A stretch of 64,000 nt of DNA from Opeltia flavorubescens (taxonomy: Eukaryota > Ascomycota > Lecanoromycetes > Teloschistales > Teloschistaceae): assembly GCA_000442125.1 (NCBI GenBank), contig KE546971.1:870583-934582 (forward strand), in the 5' to 3' direction. Position numbers and translations under genes: made by a program. The notes under the pieces are model-generated. The model was given only the letters and a program-made list of their open reading frames with translations, made no database searches and had not been told where the DNA came from. Below, in pieces: positions 12,436-21,712 of this stretch. Position 1 is the first letter of the stretch. Every line of letters begins with the position of its first letter.

Positions 12436-14346
12436 ATGGACCCATCACACACCATGCCTGCCCCTCGAGGCCTGGGACCGTCTCCCTTCTTCTATTATAA
12501 TCCAGAACCCGGACATTTCTCTCAGCATCCCAGTGCAGGCCACGATGGTGCTCACGTACAATATCAGCAGCATATGTACCACGCAGACATGATGGTTCAC
12601 GGTCATTCGCAGATGGGCTATGGATGCCCACCATCATCCAGCTCGCCTATGTATGTCCCACAGAAAACTGCCATGGCTCTGCAAGCGTATAACACGCCTG
12701 TCGCCTCGCCACGGCCCATGCATCAACGCCCTACCTTCCTTTACCAAAACGAGTGCCTGCCTCTGTCTCTGAATACAGAGTGTAGCACCCCGGATCTCTA
12801 TGTATCTCCATCCACGCCTCCGCTTTCTGTATCTGCAAGCAGTGTCAACAGCCCACCATCAACATGCGGCATTTTACCAACGCCCATTTACGATACCCGA
12901 CTCTCACTTGAGAGCCTACGAGGTGTCAAAGAGGGATGTGAAGGAGAAGTACAAACAGAGATCCTCGCAGGCGGGGATTGGACTCGATGTGGATCTCCAC
13001 CGCTCACACCCGGTAGGAAGCGTCCCGCTAAGTCGGGGATAAATGTTCCTGCATAATTTTGTACATTCACTAATCTAATTTATGCAGTATTCATTAACCC
13101 ACCTTCGTTAGCGGCCGCCCACCAGCATTCGGACCTCCTATCTCTTGATTCCGCCTGTCCCTCACTTTCACCCTCACCATCACCAATCTCTCGATCGGTC
13201 GTTTCGGATAACAGCGACTCCGACTTTTGCAATCCTCGCGATCTTTTGGTCAGCTCGGCCAACAGCAGCTTCAGCACAACTATTGCTGACTTGCCACCTC
13301 TGCCCACGTTGGCCCTGGGAGACGACGATCACAAGATTGCGTTTGGTACCGAGTTGACATTGACAAAACCCGATCAACACTTTAGTAATTCCTTCGATTC
13401 ACTTGGAGCGACGACCCTCAGCAGCCTCACAAGTTTCGACTCTCTCTCCGATCTCGAGTCCGATAGTGATTTCATCAACCTTTGTCGCCCTGGATCAGCT
13501 GCATATCTTGGTAATAAAAGGCAACGGCTTGACCTTCTGTCATTTGATGGAAAAGAAGACTTGCTGAGTGAAGACGACTTCGAGGACTTCGAAGACCAGG
13601 ACGGAACTGTTCACGCTGCATTGCCAAGTCCGCCCGAGTCGCGCAGATCTTCCGAGAGTGAGCCTATCAAGATGAAACCAAAGAAGCGAAGTACGCCCAA
13701 AAAGGTTGCTGCCATCAAGGTACAGGATCCATCGGAGCTCGAAGCCACACAGGAAGGGCAATCACCGGAGAACACCACATCACAACAAGGCTCCGGTCAG
13801 CAACAAACCTCGTCCACCACAGAGAGTAATTCTGGGTCATCAGACAACACCGCACTCCCATCCAATGCTAGTACGCCAGCCGCCACGTCACAGCCTATCA
13901 GTCGACGAGGGCGCAAGCAATCATTGACCGACGACCCATCGAAACAATTTGTCTGCACTCTTTGCTCCCGCCGATTCCGTCGTCAGGAACACCTCAAACG
14001 TCACTATCGATCACTACATACCCACGACAAGCCATTTGAATGTAACGAGTGCGGAAAGAAATTTTCTAGAAGCGATAACCTCTCCCAGCATGCACGAACA
14101 CATGGAACGGGTGCTGTCGTTATGGGAGTACTTGAGGATGGAGAGGTGCCTCCTAGCGACAAGGCGCAATCATTGGAAGAGAGCGACACGGGTGCACTCG
14201 GTGCTGTCCTATTTGAAGCTGCACAGGCGGCAGCTGCGAATGCTTCGAGCGACTCTTCTAGCACTAGCTCACGACGAGATAGCACCAGTCCCGCTCCATC
14301 CATCGAAAACGCTAGGGCTTTGAAGAAACGCAAACGAGAAGAGTAA
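12436..14346 (+). CDS. msn2: Msn2/Seb1-type C2H2 stress transcription factor
   Basis: Nuclear activator of general stress genes that binds STRE (AGGGG) sites. Exons 12436-13012 and 13088-14346 are joined in phase 1 through a 75-nt intron with a clear CTAAT branch region, giving 611 residues. Residues 1-470 are low complexity: His/Met/Pro/Ser-rich at first, then acidic, Ser-rich and Gln/Thr-rich. Two adjacent C2H2 fingers begin at Cys482. The second carries the family signature [21 protein letters not shown] and is followed by [12 protein letters not shown], which is characteristic of fungal Msn2/Seb1 proteins. A basic KKRKREE cluster forms the C-terminus and could serve in nuclear import. A protein starting in exon 2 (for example at 13246) would lose the N-terminal 240 residues; the joined frame makes this unlikely. 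Regulation by PKA/MAPK-controlled nuclear entry is known for the family and is not visible here. Confidence 0.9.
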
Positions 14347-15216
14347 GGTGTACAGTTCCCTTCAACATCAGACGGTTCAATCCTGTATTATATTTTCTAC
14401 GACTTTACGAAGCAATGCCGTCATCGGCTGAGGACGTGATGGGGTGGCAATCAAAAGTCCTTGCTCGGCTCCGTTGATGATTTACATTCGACAAGATGGA
14501 ACTGTACTAGAGAGGCGTTTTATCTGATGAAGGTCGGAGGATTTCGGGAAGTGATTCTCCCACGATGGACGCGAATACGGCAAATTGTCGGTTGCTTTCA
14601 GTTGTGTTCATATTGTAAGAATGACCATAGGAGCATTTGCATTTTAGATTCGGTTCTGTTGTATTTATTATATCCGATAGCGCAGGTTGCACGTGCTGGA
14701 CACATAGCTTCTATCAATTTTAACCATCCAACATCGTTTATTCTGACTATAGGCAGTGATGATTCAAAATAATTATTTAAGTATTCCTCGTACTACACCG
14801 ATTGCGTGCAACGTACTATACTTGATTTGTTCTAACTCAGTTATCAACATCGAGTCTCTGTAGACGAAGGAAAACTGTATATCAACAGTAGTAAATCGCG
14901 GAGAACTCCATTCTTCCTATTGATGGTCGCCCTGAACCTGCTCCACACTCGAAATCCGTTTTCACTTCAATTAGACAATTAGTGCATTTGCTGAAATTGT
15001 TGGCTTTGGTAGCCTGATCGCAGGCCTTTGCTTGTTGATATTAGTCGACAGAAATTTGTTTGACTGAAATCGCTCTTCCACAAGGACACGAGCGGTTGAA
15101 CGATGCTCTTATGTTGGCAGCGACGAATGAGAGCACTGCATGTTTTGTTTAAGATTTGAGTATTGTTTCCTCTTGGAGACTGCTCCTTTTTTCTCTTGTT
15201 GTTCAAATCGCCCGTG
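14347..15216. other. Intergenic region msn2-like/dph6
   Basis: 870 bp between two same-strand genes. No ORF shows protein-like composition. It is moderately AT-rich around 14640-14960. It probably holds the 3' UTR of the Msn2-like gene and the dph6 promoter. Confidence 0.5.
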
Positions 15217-17589
15217 ATGGAACGTGGATTGAACGTCATTGCTTTCATCTCTGGGGGCAAAGATTCATTCTTCTCTTTACTCCATTGCATTGCCAATGGG
15301 CACAGCATCACTGCCCTGGCGAACCTGTACCCTCCCACCTCTGAGGAGCAATTTGAACCCTCGGACCTTAATAGCCATATGTATCAAACTGTAGGCCACA
15401 ACCTGGTTCCCTTATTCGCAGATGTACTTCATCTACCACTATACCGTCAAGAGATCAATGGGAAGGCCGTCAACCAAGCAAAGGAATACTATGTCTCCAG
15501 CGAAGTTAAATCACATTATCACACAGCTGACTCCCTGACTGATCACGACGAGACAGAATCTATGATGAATCTCCTGCGACGTGTAAAAATGGAGCACCCG
15601 GATGTCAATGCGGTCTGCGCAGGCGCTATTCTGTCTACATACCAGCGAACGCGGATCGAGTCGGTTGCTCTACGGATGCAACTAGTACCTTTAGCCTTCC
15701 TATGGCAGTATCCTGACTTGCCCATACCAGAATCATGTGATGATGGTCTACTCCGAGATATGGCAGCTGTAGGGTTGGACGCTAGGGTCATCAAAATCGC
15801 CTCTGCAGGGCTGAACGAGGACCTCCTGTGGGAAAATGTCTGCGCGCCGGACCCAAGACAACGAATCGCCAAAGCCATGAAACGGTTTGGAGGAAGCGTG
15901 CTAGGCGAAGGAGGTGAGTTTGAAACCCTGGTCGTCAGTGGGCCGTCGCCCATTTTCAGAGGCGCAATTCGAATACAGGATGAGCAAAGGAAAATCATTC
16001 GAGGCGATGCTGGAGAAGCTTGGATATCATTCACCGGTGGTATGATTGTGGAAAAAGATGTGGAGCAAAGCGGAGTACCGGCTTGGTCAGAGAAGCTTCG
16101 AAGACCTAACCTACTGGACGATACCTTCAACCGCTTGCTCCAGATGGCGGATGAGAAAGATCCCTATCGGCCAGTAGCAAACTCAAGCGTATTAGTTAAA
16201 CGAAAATGTCCCGAAAATAATGGAAGGTGGGACCAATATCATATTCACATTGGCAAGCGGACTTCAAGGATTTCAAATATCTCCGCATCATACTTTAGGA
16301 ACGATACTGATGCGCAGATCGAGCGAATAAAGATTGTTCTATTGTCGATACTTGAGTCGGTAGTGCATCGTTCAATTCACGATGTTGTCTTCAGTACTAT
16401 TTTGCTTCGCTCTATGGATGATTTTCACACGGTCAACCGAAGATACGCAGAGCTGTTTGTGTCCAGGCCTAACCCTCCAGCAAGAGTTACCGTAGCCTGT
16501 GGTGACAACTTGCCCCAAGACGTCAACGTCGTGATCTCGGTAGTAGTCACCCATAGCAGCGACCAATTCCGCAGGTGTTTACATGTACAATCCAGATCGT
16601 ATTGGGCGCCAGCAAACATTGGGCCTTACTCCCAGGCCATCTCGGTACCTCTGGACAGTGACGGTGTAGGCACACTGGTCTACATTGCTGGACAGATCCC
16701 ACTGGTGCCAGCATCAATGGATATTGTCACCCGAGCAACGTTATTGGACAAAGCATCTTCGATATCCAAGCTCGGAGACTTCCGATTGCAGACTACTCTC
16801 TCCTTACAGCATTTGTGGCGCATTGGGAAGGCCATGAACGTAGGGTGGTGGATTGGCGCCATCGCTTTTCTCGTTGCTAATGATGATGATATAAGAGAGA
16901 AAGTTTCAGCTAGCGCCTTTATTTGGGAAGCAATCCATATGCAGGAGTATAACAACAGACTCGAATGTTCAGACACAATAGCAGAGGACGCTGACTTTGA
17001 TGTATGGGATCAGCAGCGTGGCAACAGCCGGATCTTTGGAACTGAGCATAAAGAACACAGCCTTCCAGATTTTGAATACCTTTCAGTGTTCAGTGCCGAC
17101 AATGCTGAGCCGCAAAACGATCATTGCATCATCCCACCTTTGTTTGTAGCACAAGTTGTTCAACTTCCCCGCGACAGCGAGATTGAATGGCAAGGTCTCG
17201 GTGTCTCGATGGCTCCATTGAAATTCTTTGAGACTGTATCGGATCACGGGAATATGATCACGGCATATACGATGGCCTCGGACCAAATTGTTTATGGATA
17301 TCTTGGGATCAAATTCACAGATCAGGCGACTAATTTCACCGATCAGGTTGCACAGTCTCTTCATCTGCTACAAAGGAGATGCAATATTGTCAATGCTGCC
17401 AATGGCCACAAGACAATCTACACTTCTTGCAAAGTAGATTGCAATGTGATCGACTCTCAGCTAGTTCCTTGTACGAGCGTCTGGAACAGTCGAGGAGAGG
17501 AACTGGCAGCCGCAGTCGTTTTGCATTACGAAGTAGGAGATATGAGTCGGATAATTAAATCCAAGGAGTATTCCTCAGAAGAATTGTAA
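15217..17589 (+). CDS. dph6: Diphthine-ammonia ligase Dph6 with C-terminal RidA-like domains
   Basis: Cytosolic ATP-dependent amidase that performs the last step of diphthamide formation on translation elongation factor 2. Single exon of 790 residues. Residues 1-240 form an adenine-nucleotide alpha-hydrolase fold with the P-loop SGGKDS at 12-17 and the family signature EGGEFETL near 230. Two RidA/YjgF-like domains follow, as in yeast Dph6. The first begins near residue 460 (WAPANIGPYSQA, then YIAGQIPL); the second, at about 630-770, is more diverged. The frame is open upstream to 15163 but has no ATG there, so the Met at 15217, directly before the conserved core, is the start. It lies 221 bp before dolichol kinase on the same strand. 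The assignment is firm; the role of the RidA domains is not known from sequence. Confidence 0.92.
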   Translation: MERGLNVIAFISGGKDSFFSLLHCIANGHSITALANLYPPTSEEQFEPSDLNSHMYQTVGHNLVPLFADVLHLPLYRQEINGKAVNQAKEYYVSSEVKSHYHTADSLTDHDETESMMNLLRRVKMEHPDVNAVCAGAILSTYQRTRIESVALRMQLVPLAFLWQYPDLPIPESCDDGLLRDMAAVGLDARVIKIASAGLNEDLLWENVCAPDPRQRIAKAMKRFGGSVLGEGGEFETLVVSGPSPIFRGAIRIQDEQRKIIRGDAGEAWISFTGGMIVEKDVEQSGVPAWSEKLRRPNLLDDTFNRLLQMADEKDPYRPVANSSVLVKRKCPENNGRWDQYHIHIGKRTSRISNISASYFRNDTDAQIERIKIVLLSILESVVHRSIHDVVFSTILLRSMDDFHTVNRRYAELFVSRPNPPARVTVACGDNLPQDVNVVISVVVTHSSDQFRRCLHVQSRSYWAPANIGPYSQAISVPLDSDGVGTLVYIAGQIPLVPASMDIVTRATLLDKASSISKLGDFRLQTTLSLQHLWRIGKAMNVGWWIGAIAFLVANDDDIREKVSASAFIWEAIHMQEYNNRLECSDTIAEDADFDVWDQQRGNSRIFGTEHKEHSLPDFEYLSVFSADNAEPQNDHCIIPPLFVAQVVQLPRDSEIEWQGLGVSMAPLKFFETVSDHGNMITAYTMASDQIVYGYLGIKFTDQATNFTDQVAQSLHLLQRRCNIVNAANGHKTIYTSCKVDCNVIDSQLVPCTSVWNSRGEELAAAVVLHYEVGDMSRIIKSKEYSSEEL

Positions 17590-17659
17590 GCCAAGGCTGC
17601 TGGAAGCTAAACCAAATCTGGCTTGAATTGTAGCCACATAAAGTAGTCGTCAGCTCAAC

Positions 17660-17854
17660 ATGAATGATTCAGATACACTCAACATGTTTGTGAGACATGC
17701 TCAACAGACCCACGGAGGTCTTTTCGGAGCGGAAGACTCGTCATCTCTCTTGCTAGAGTGGTATAGGCACATAAATGACACCAACATGAAACCGCGGCCT
17801 AGTGTTCGACATGTCCTCAGAAACCGACAATTCCGCCTCGAGAATCCACAATAA
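17660..17854 (+). promoter_or_regulatory. Overlapping upstream ORF before dolichol kinase
   Basis: An ATG-initiated 64-codon frame that starts 70 nt after the dph6 stop and overlaps the dolichol kinase start (17811) by 44 nt in another frame. If it lies in the transcript it would be expected to lower initiation at 17811. The peptide has no recognisable homology and may be chance. Confidence 0.3.
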
Positions 17855-20620
17855 TTCGAATGATGGGTCTGGTAATTGCAAGGAGAATCGACGTCTGTCG
17901 CGGTCGCCACACCCGTACGCATTGCGTTACCCTGACCTGTTATCCACTACTCGAACAGCGTCCAACAACTATGGTCGTCGGGACCCGACTCCGCCGCATC
18001 TCCTGAACGACTACTATCCACTTACCCATAAGAGAAGACGAGAATACTCGCCTGATACGGGAAACCACGGGTCGAAATTTGACTCGAACGGTTCAAGTGA
18101 TGGCGGCACAGAAGCAGATGATGAGAGCGAACCCTTTTTGAAGGGTTTGCCAGCGCCACCTCCAAAGCTTCGGAAAGGTCTCAAGGATGGAAACGCGATT
18201 GCTACCCCAAGTCCTTTACTTACGCCTTCATATTTGGACGACGAGAAACAAAAGGTGGCTTTTGAGGCTCGATTCAAGCGAAGAGCCTCCAGTGATGAAA
18301 AGATTACAAGCACCAGGGACAAGTTTACGGCGAGACGGCGCGCCGAGCTTATAAGACGTGCAACCGAAACGGCGCTCTTCTTGAGCATTGGGTGCATTGC
18401 TTCTCGTAAACTTCTAGCGACATATGTACCTCAAGGTGCGTTCAATTCTTAGCGGAAGTAGGCAGATCGAAAGAGGCGAATGCTAATGATATCTATACAG
18501 AGCTTGTGATCTGTATATTGATCATCTGTGGGACGTATCTGCTGTATCCAATCCGTCTTTATCTTCATCATCGCTCAATCCCTCCGGAATCAAGAAAACC
18601 TCAACACTTTCTGCACATACCTGCAGCTTTCGACCCAGCCACGCTACTTTATCCCGTATTACTGCCTGTCTTTGTAGCAGCATCTTTGTCACCCAGTCCC
18701 GATCATACTTTGATAATCAATCTGGTTCTCGGAATTGCTACCATGCCGCGTGCTATAATCCCTGCCCAGGATGGGTTTTCAGGACATACCTCGGTACATT
18801 ATCTTCTAACTCTATTCCCTGCCCTATTCGCTCGTAAAACTATCAATGGGCTCGATACAGCACCTACGTATATAGCCACAAATCCAGAGTTTCTCTCTCT
18901 CCTCTATCCCTTGCACCAAGCTCTTATGCCTACCCTAGGCTATTTGACCACTACAAGCTTGCTTCCTGCTGAACTGCAATTGGCGTCTGTCTCAATGATC
19001 AACCTTCTTCTACACTCGTCTTCACCCCAAGCCTTGATCTTACAAGCAGCTCTTTGGATTGGTGGCCTGTCCGTCTTGGTTTTTTGTAAGCAGATCCTTC
19101 AATGGGAAGTGGGCCTGGCAAGGATTCCTACTTGGCGTTTCCGGAGGGTAATGACCCGCAACCGATTCCACGTGGACGTCAACCGTATCCTGAAGGACCT
19201 CATAGAAGGACGGCTTGGCTTCTCAACTTTCGCCATGAAGGATTCGGAGGACTCTGACAGTGATGAACCGCGGAGATTCACGAGAGACAGATTGCAGTCA
19301 AGGCGACGGGGTTTTTCATTCACTTTAAGCAATGATAAAAGCACGCTGTCCAAGGCCAGGCGGAAAGAGTCACCCGATCAGCCGTTGATACAGCGGACAA
19401 TAAGACCAGAGCAGAAAAGGAGCCCCCAACCTTGCGAAAGTAGACCACAGCGAAGAACGACGCTCCCATCTTTCGTCAGTCCATACCTGGATGGCTTTAT
19501 CCCGATGGATGCCCGCAGCAAGATGTCCCAGTTCACACTGCCCAAAACATTTCGGTCCTTGACAAAAGACCAGGCTACCATTCTTAAATGGTCCTATGCT
19601 TTGTACACATACCTAGTGTGTATTGTGCTCATTGCTGTGCCAATCAGAATCTATATCGGTAGATTCGCCTTGCAGAATCATGAGCCTATCGGATGGGCCT
19701 TGGGATATCTATTCGGAGACATGAGCGGCTTCAGGTCTACAGTTACACGATTGGGTCTCGGGCAGTGGATACCAATACCTCCAAGTGAATTTGGCGCCTT
19801 CACACGTCATGGAAGGGCAGAAGAAATCCAAAGGCAGTTCCTTGGAGCGGCCAATACACGACTAGTCATCTGCTTTCATTGTATCTGTACGATTGGTATT
19901 GGATTGGCCATCGTCATCAAGCTCAGCAAATTTGCTGACGTCGATACCCGAAGGAAGGTATTTCACGGCATGATGGTGGTCATGTTCTTGCCCACAGTCT
20001 TCGTTGATCCTGCCTTTGTCGCCCTTGCGCTGAGTCTAGTGTTGGCAATCTTCCTCCTCCTCGACCTGTTTCGAGCTTCTCAGCTGCCTCCACTCTCAAA
20101 ACCCTTGACCTACTTTCTGGCTCCGTATGTGGATGGTCGGGATCACCGCGGCCCGGTAATTGTCTCACACATATTCCTGCTCATTGGGTGTTCGATTCCT
20201 CTCTGGCTGTCACTCGCCTCGATGCCGAGAGGCGGGGAATTCCCATGGCAAGGCTGGGAGATCCCCTCTCGCAATCTTAGCATGGTCAGCGGCATCATAT
20301 GCGTAGGCATGGGCGATGCCGCAGCGTCATTGATCGGTAGGCGATATGGAACGCGACGGTGGTGCTGGAGCGGGGGGAAAAGCCTTGAAGGGAGCACTGC
20401 TTTCGCCATTGCTGTCATTGTCGGTCTTACCCTCGCAAGGCTGTGGCTATTGTACGGAGGATGGGCAGGAAGCAGTGGAGACTCCTGGCCGTGGTTCTTC
20501 TGCAAGGCCGCAATAGCTGCGAGCGGGGCGAGTCTGACGGAGGCAGTTTTGACAGGGGGCAACGACAATGTGATTGTTCCAATTATTCTGTGGCTTCTGG
20601 TCCGCGGACTGGCGATCTGA
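17811..20620 (+). CDS. sec59: Dolichol kinase (Sec59 type)
   Basis: ER membrane enzyme that phosphorylates dolichol with CTP to make dolichyl phosphate, the lipid carrier for N-glycosylation, O-mannosylation and GPI anchors. Exons 17811-18435 and 18501-20620, joined in phase 1, give 914 residues. Residues 1-190 are a hydrophilic, Ser/Arg-rich cytosolic extension. Many hydrophobic segments follow, interrupted by a basic/acidic loop at about 440-570. Near residue 810 lies the CTP-binding signature GDAAASLIGRRYG, followed by GGKSLEGSTAF, which matches the polyprenol kinase family. Start: the first ATG in frame, at 17811; an earlier frame-matching GTG at 17802 is not a credible start. The N-terminal extension is longer than in yeast Sec59 but usual for filamentous fungi. 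Confidence 0.9.
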
Positions 20621-20900
20621 AAATCCGGCCATTTTCTCTCTGCTCGTTCCAGCGCTGGGTTTCCGGTATAGGAATCCGCCAGGGAAGTCTCGTATGCGGA
20701 CTCAGGCCTGTAGGCTATTTGAATTTGTGTCAAGACTAGAATCATTCTTGAATTTGCCGATGCGCTTTCAATCATGTATGAACGCCTATCGTAGCATGCA
20801 GACAAGGCAACCTCCACAGTAGGCAACCACCAGCTTTGACCCCAAGATTAGGCAACATGCCTATCTTCCCCACAATTGCCCGCCTCACTTAATGGGAGAG

Positions 20901-20964
20901 ATGAGCTCATTAAGTACTCTACTCATTTGCGCCTGAAATGTGCATCGCTGAATAATGAGCTCAT
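20901..20964. repeat. Paired palindromic element upstream of atg1
   Basis: ATGAGCTCATTA at 20901-20912 and its reverse complement at 20953-20964. The shared core ATGAGCTCAT is itself a perfect 10-bp palindrome, so two identical palindromes stand 54 bp apart. They could be twin binding sites for a dimeric regulator, or chance. Confidence 0.55.
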
Positions 20965-21447
20965 AGCTGGCAACGACTCCAAAAGTGCCGTATTCATTGG
21001 CTCCTCATACTTCGCATCGACAGCTCCTTTGGTGACAGTGACGTCGATTTAGAAAGACCGCATGGTGCGCCTGTGCCTGTGCCGTGATAAAGAGTAACCC
21101 AAGCTCGACCAAGTTATCAAAGCTTATCGTCAATCTGCCTAGCGTATCGATACGACTAGCTCGACCGTTTCCTGGAGTTCCTGGGCCGGACGGAGGAAGG
21201 ACTTGACTTGTTGGAGAGCTCGTTCGACCACAGAAATCGAGCTTCCTACAACATGTAATGATCTATATCTGAATCCTTCCATCTTATCGTCTAGTTCATT
21301 CTTCCTGCGATCCAACTTTACTTTCGCTATTCCCATCAAGTCATCCCCAGCATTGCCGCCGAGTCCACCTGACTCATACCAGCGTCACCAGCGTCACCAG
21401 TATCACGTCTTCTCAGAACCAACACGCATCATCCCCCACTTCAACAA

Positions 21448-21465
21448 ATGCCCTGCATCACGTAG
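21448..21465 (+). promoter_or_regulatory. Short upstream ORF 1 before atg1
   Basis: ATG followed by four sense codons and TAG, 265 nt before the atg1 start. It would regulate only if the transcript starts upstream of it. Confidence 0.35.
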
Positions 21466-21593
21466 CGGCGGCAGTAGACCTATCAACCTTGAGCGTTGGC
21501 AGCCTTGCCAACCCGGCTACCTGCATATCCTACCATACTTCCATCCGCCTTTCAACCCTTCTGTCTACCAACTTGCACCGCAACAACACCTCA

Positions 21594-21641
21594 ATGTCGA
21601 ACCACCTCACCCCAAGTCTCTACCCACATTTACAGTGGTAA
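21594..21641 (+). promoter_or_regulatory. Short upstream ORF 2 before atg1
   Basis: ATG, 14 further sense codons and TAA, ending 71 nt before the atg1 start at 21713. That spacing would allow some re-initiation. A possible acceptor (ATTTACAG) overlaps its end, so a leader intron could remove it. Confidence 0.35.
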
Positions 21642-21712
21642 CGCTGCAATTTCAGCTGTTGCACCTCCCTCTTCGCATACCCTCAAGCTAGACAAGGTGC
21701 TGACTCGTGGCC

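Larger units (their letters stand above)
20621..21712. other. Upstream region and leader of atg1
   Basis: 1.1 kb between dolichol kinase and atg1. It contains a 12-bp inverted repeat (20901-20964), a TGACGTCG CRE-like site near 21043, a pyrimidine-rich stretch from about 21300 and two short upstream ORFs. No independent gene is recognisable. Confidence 0.5.
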
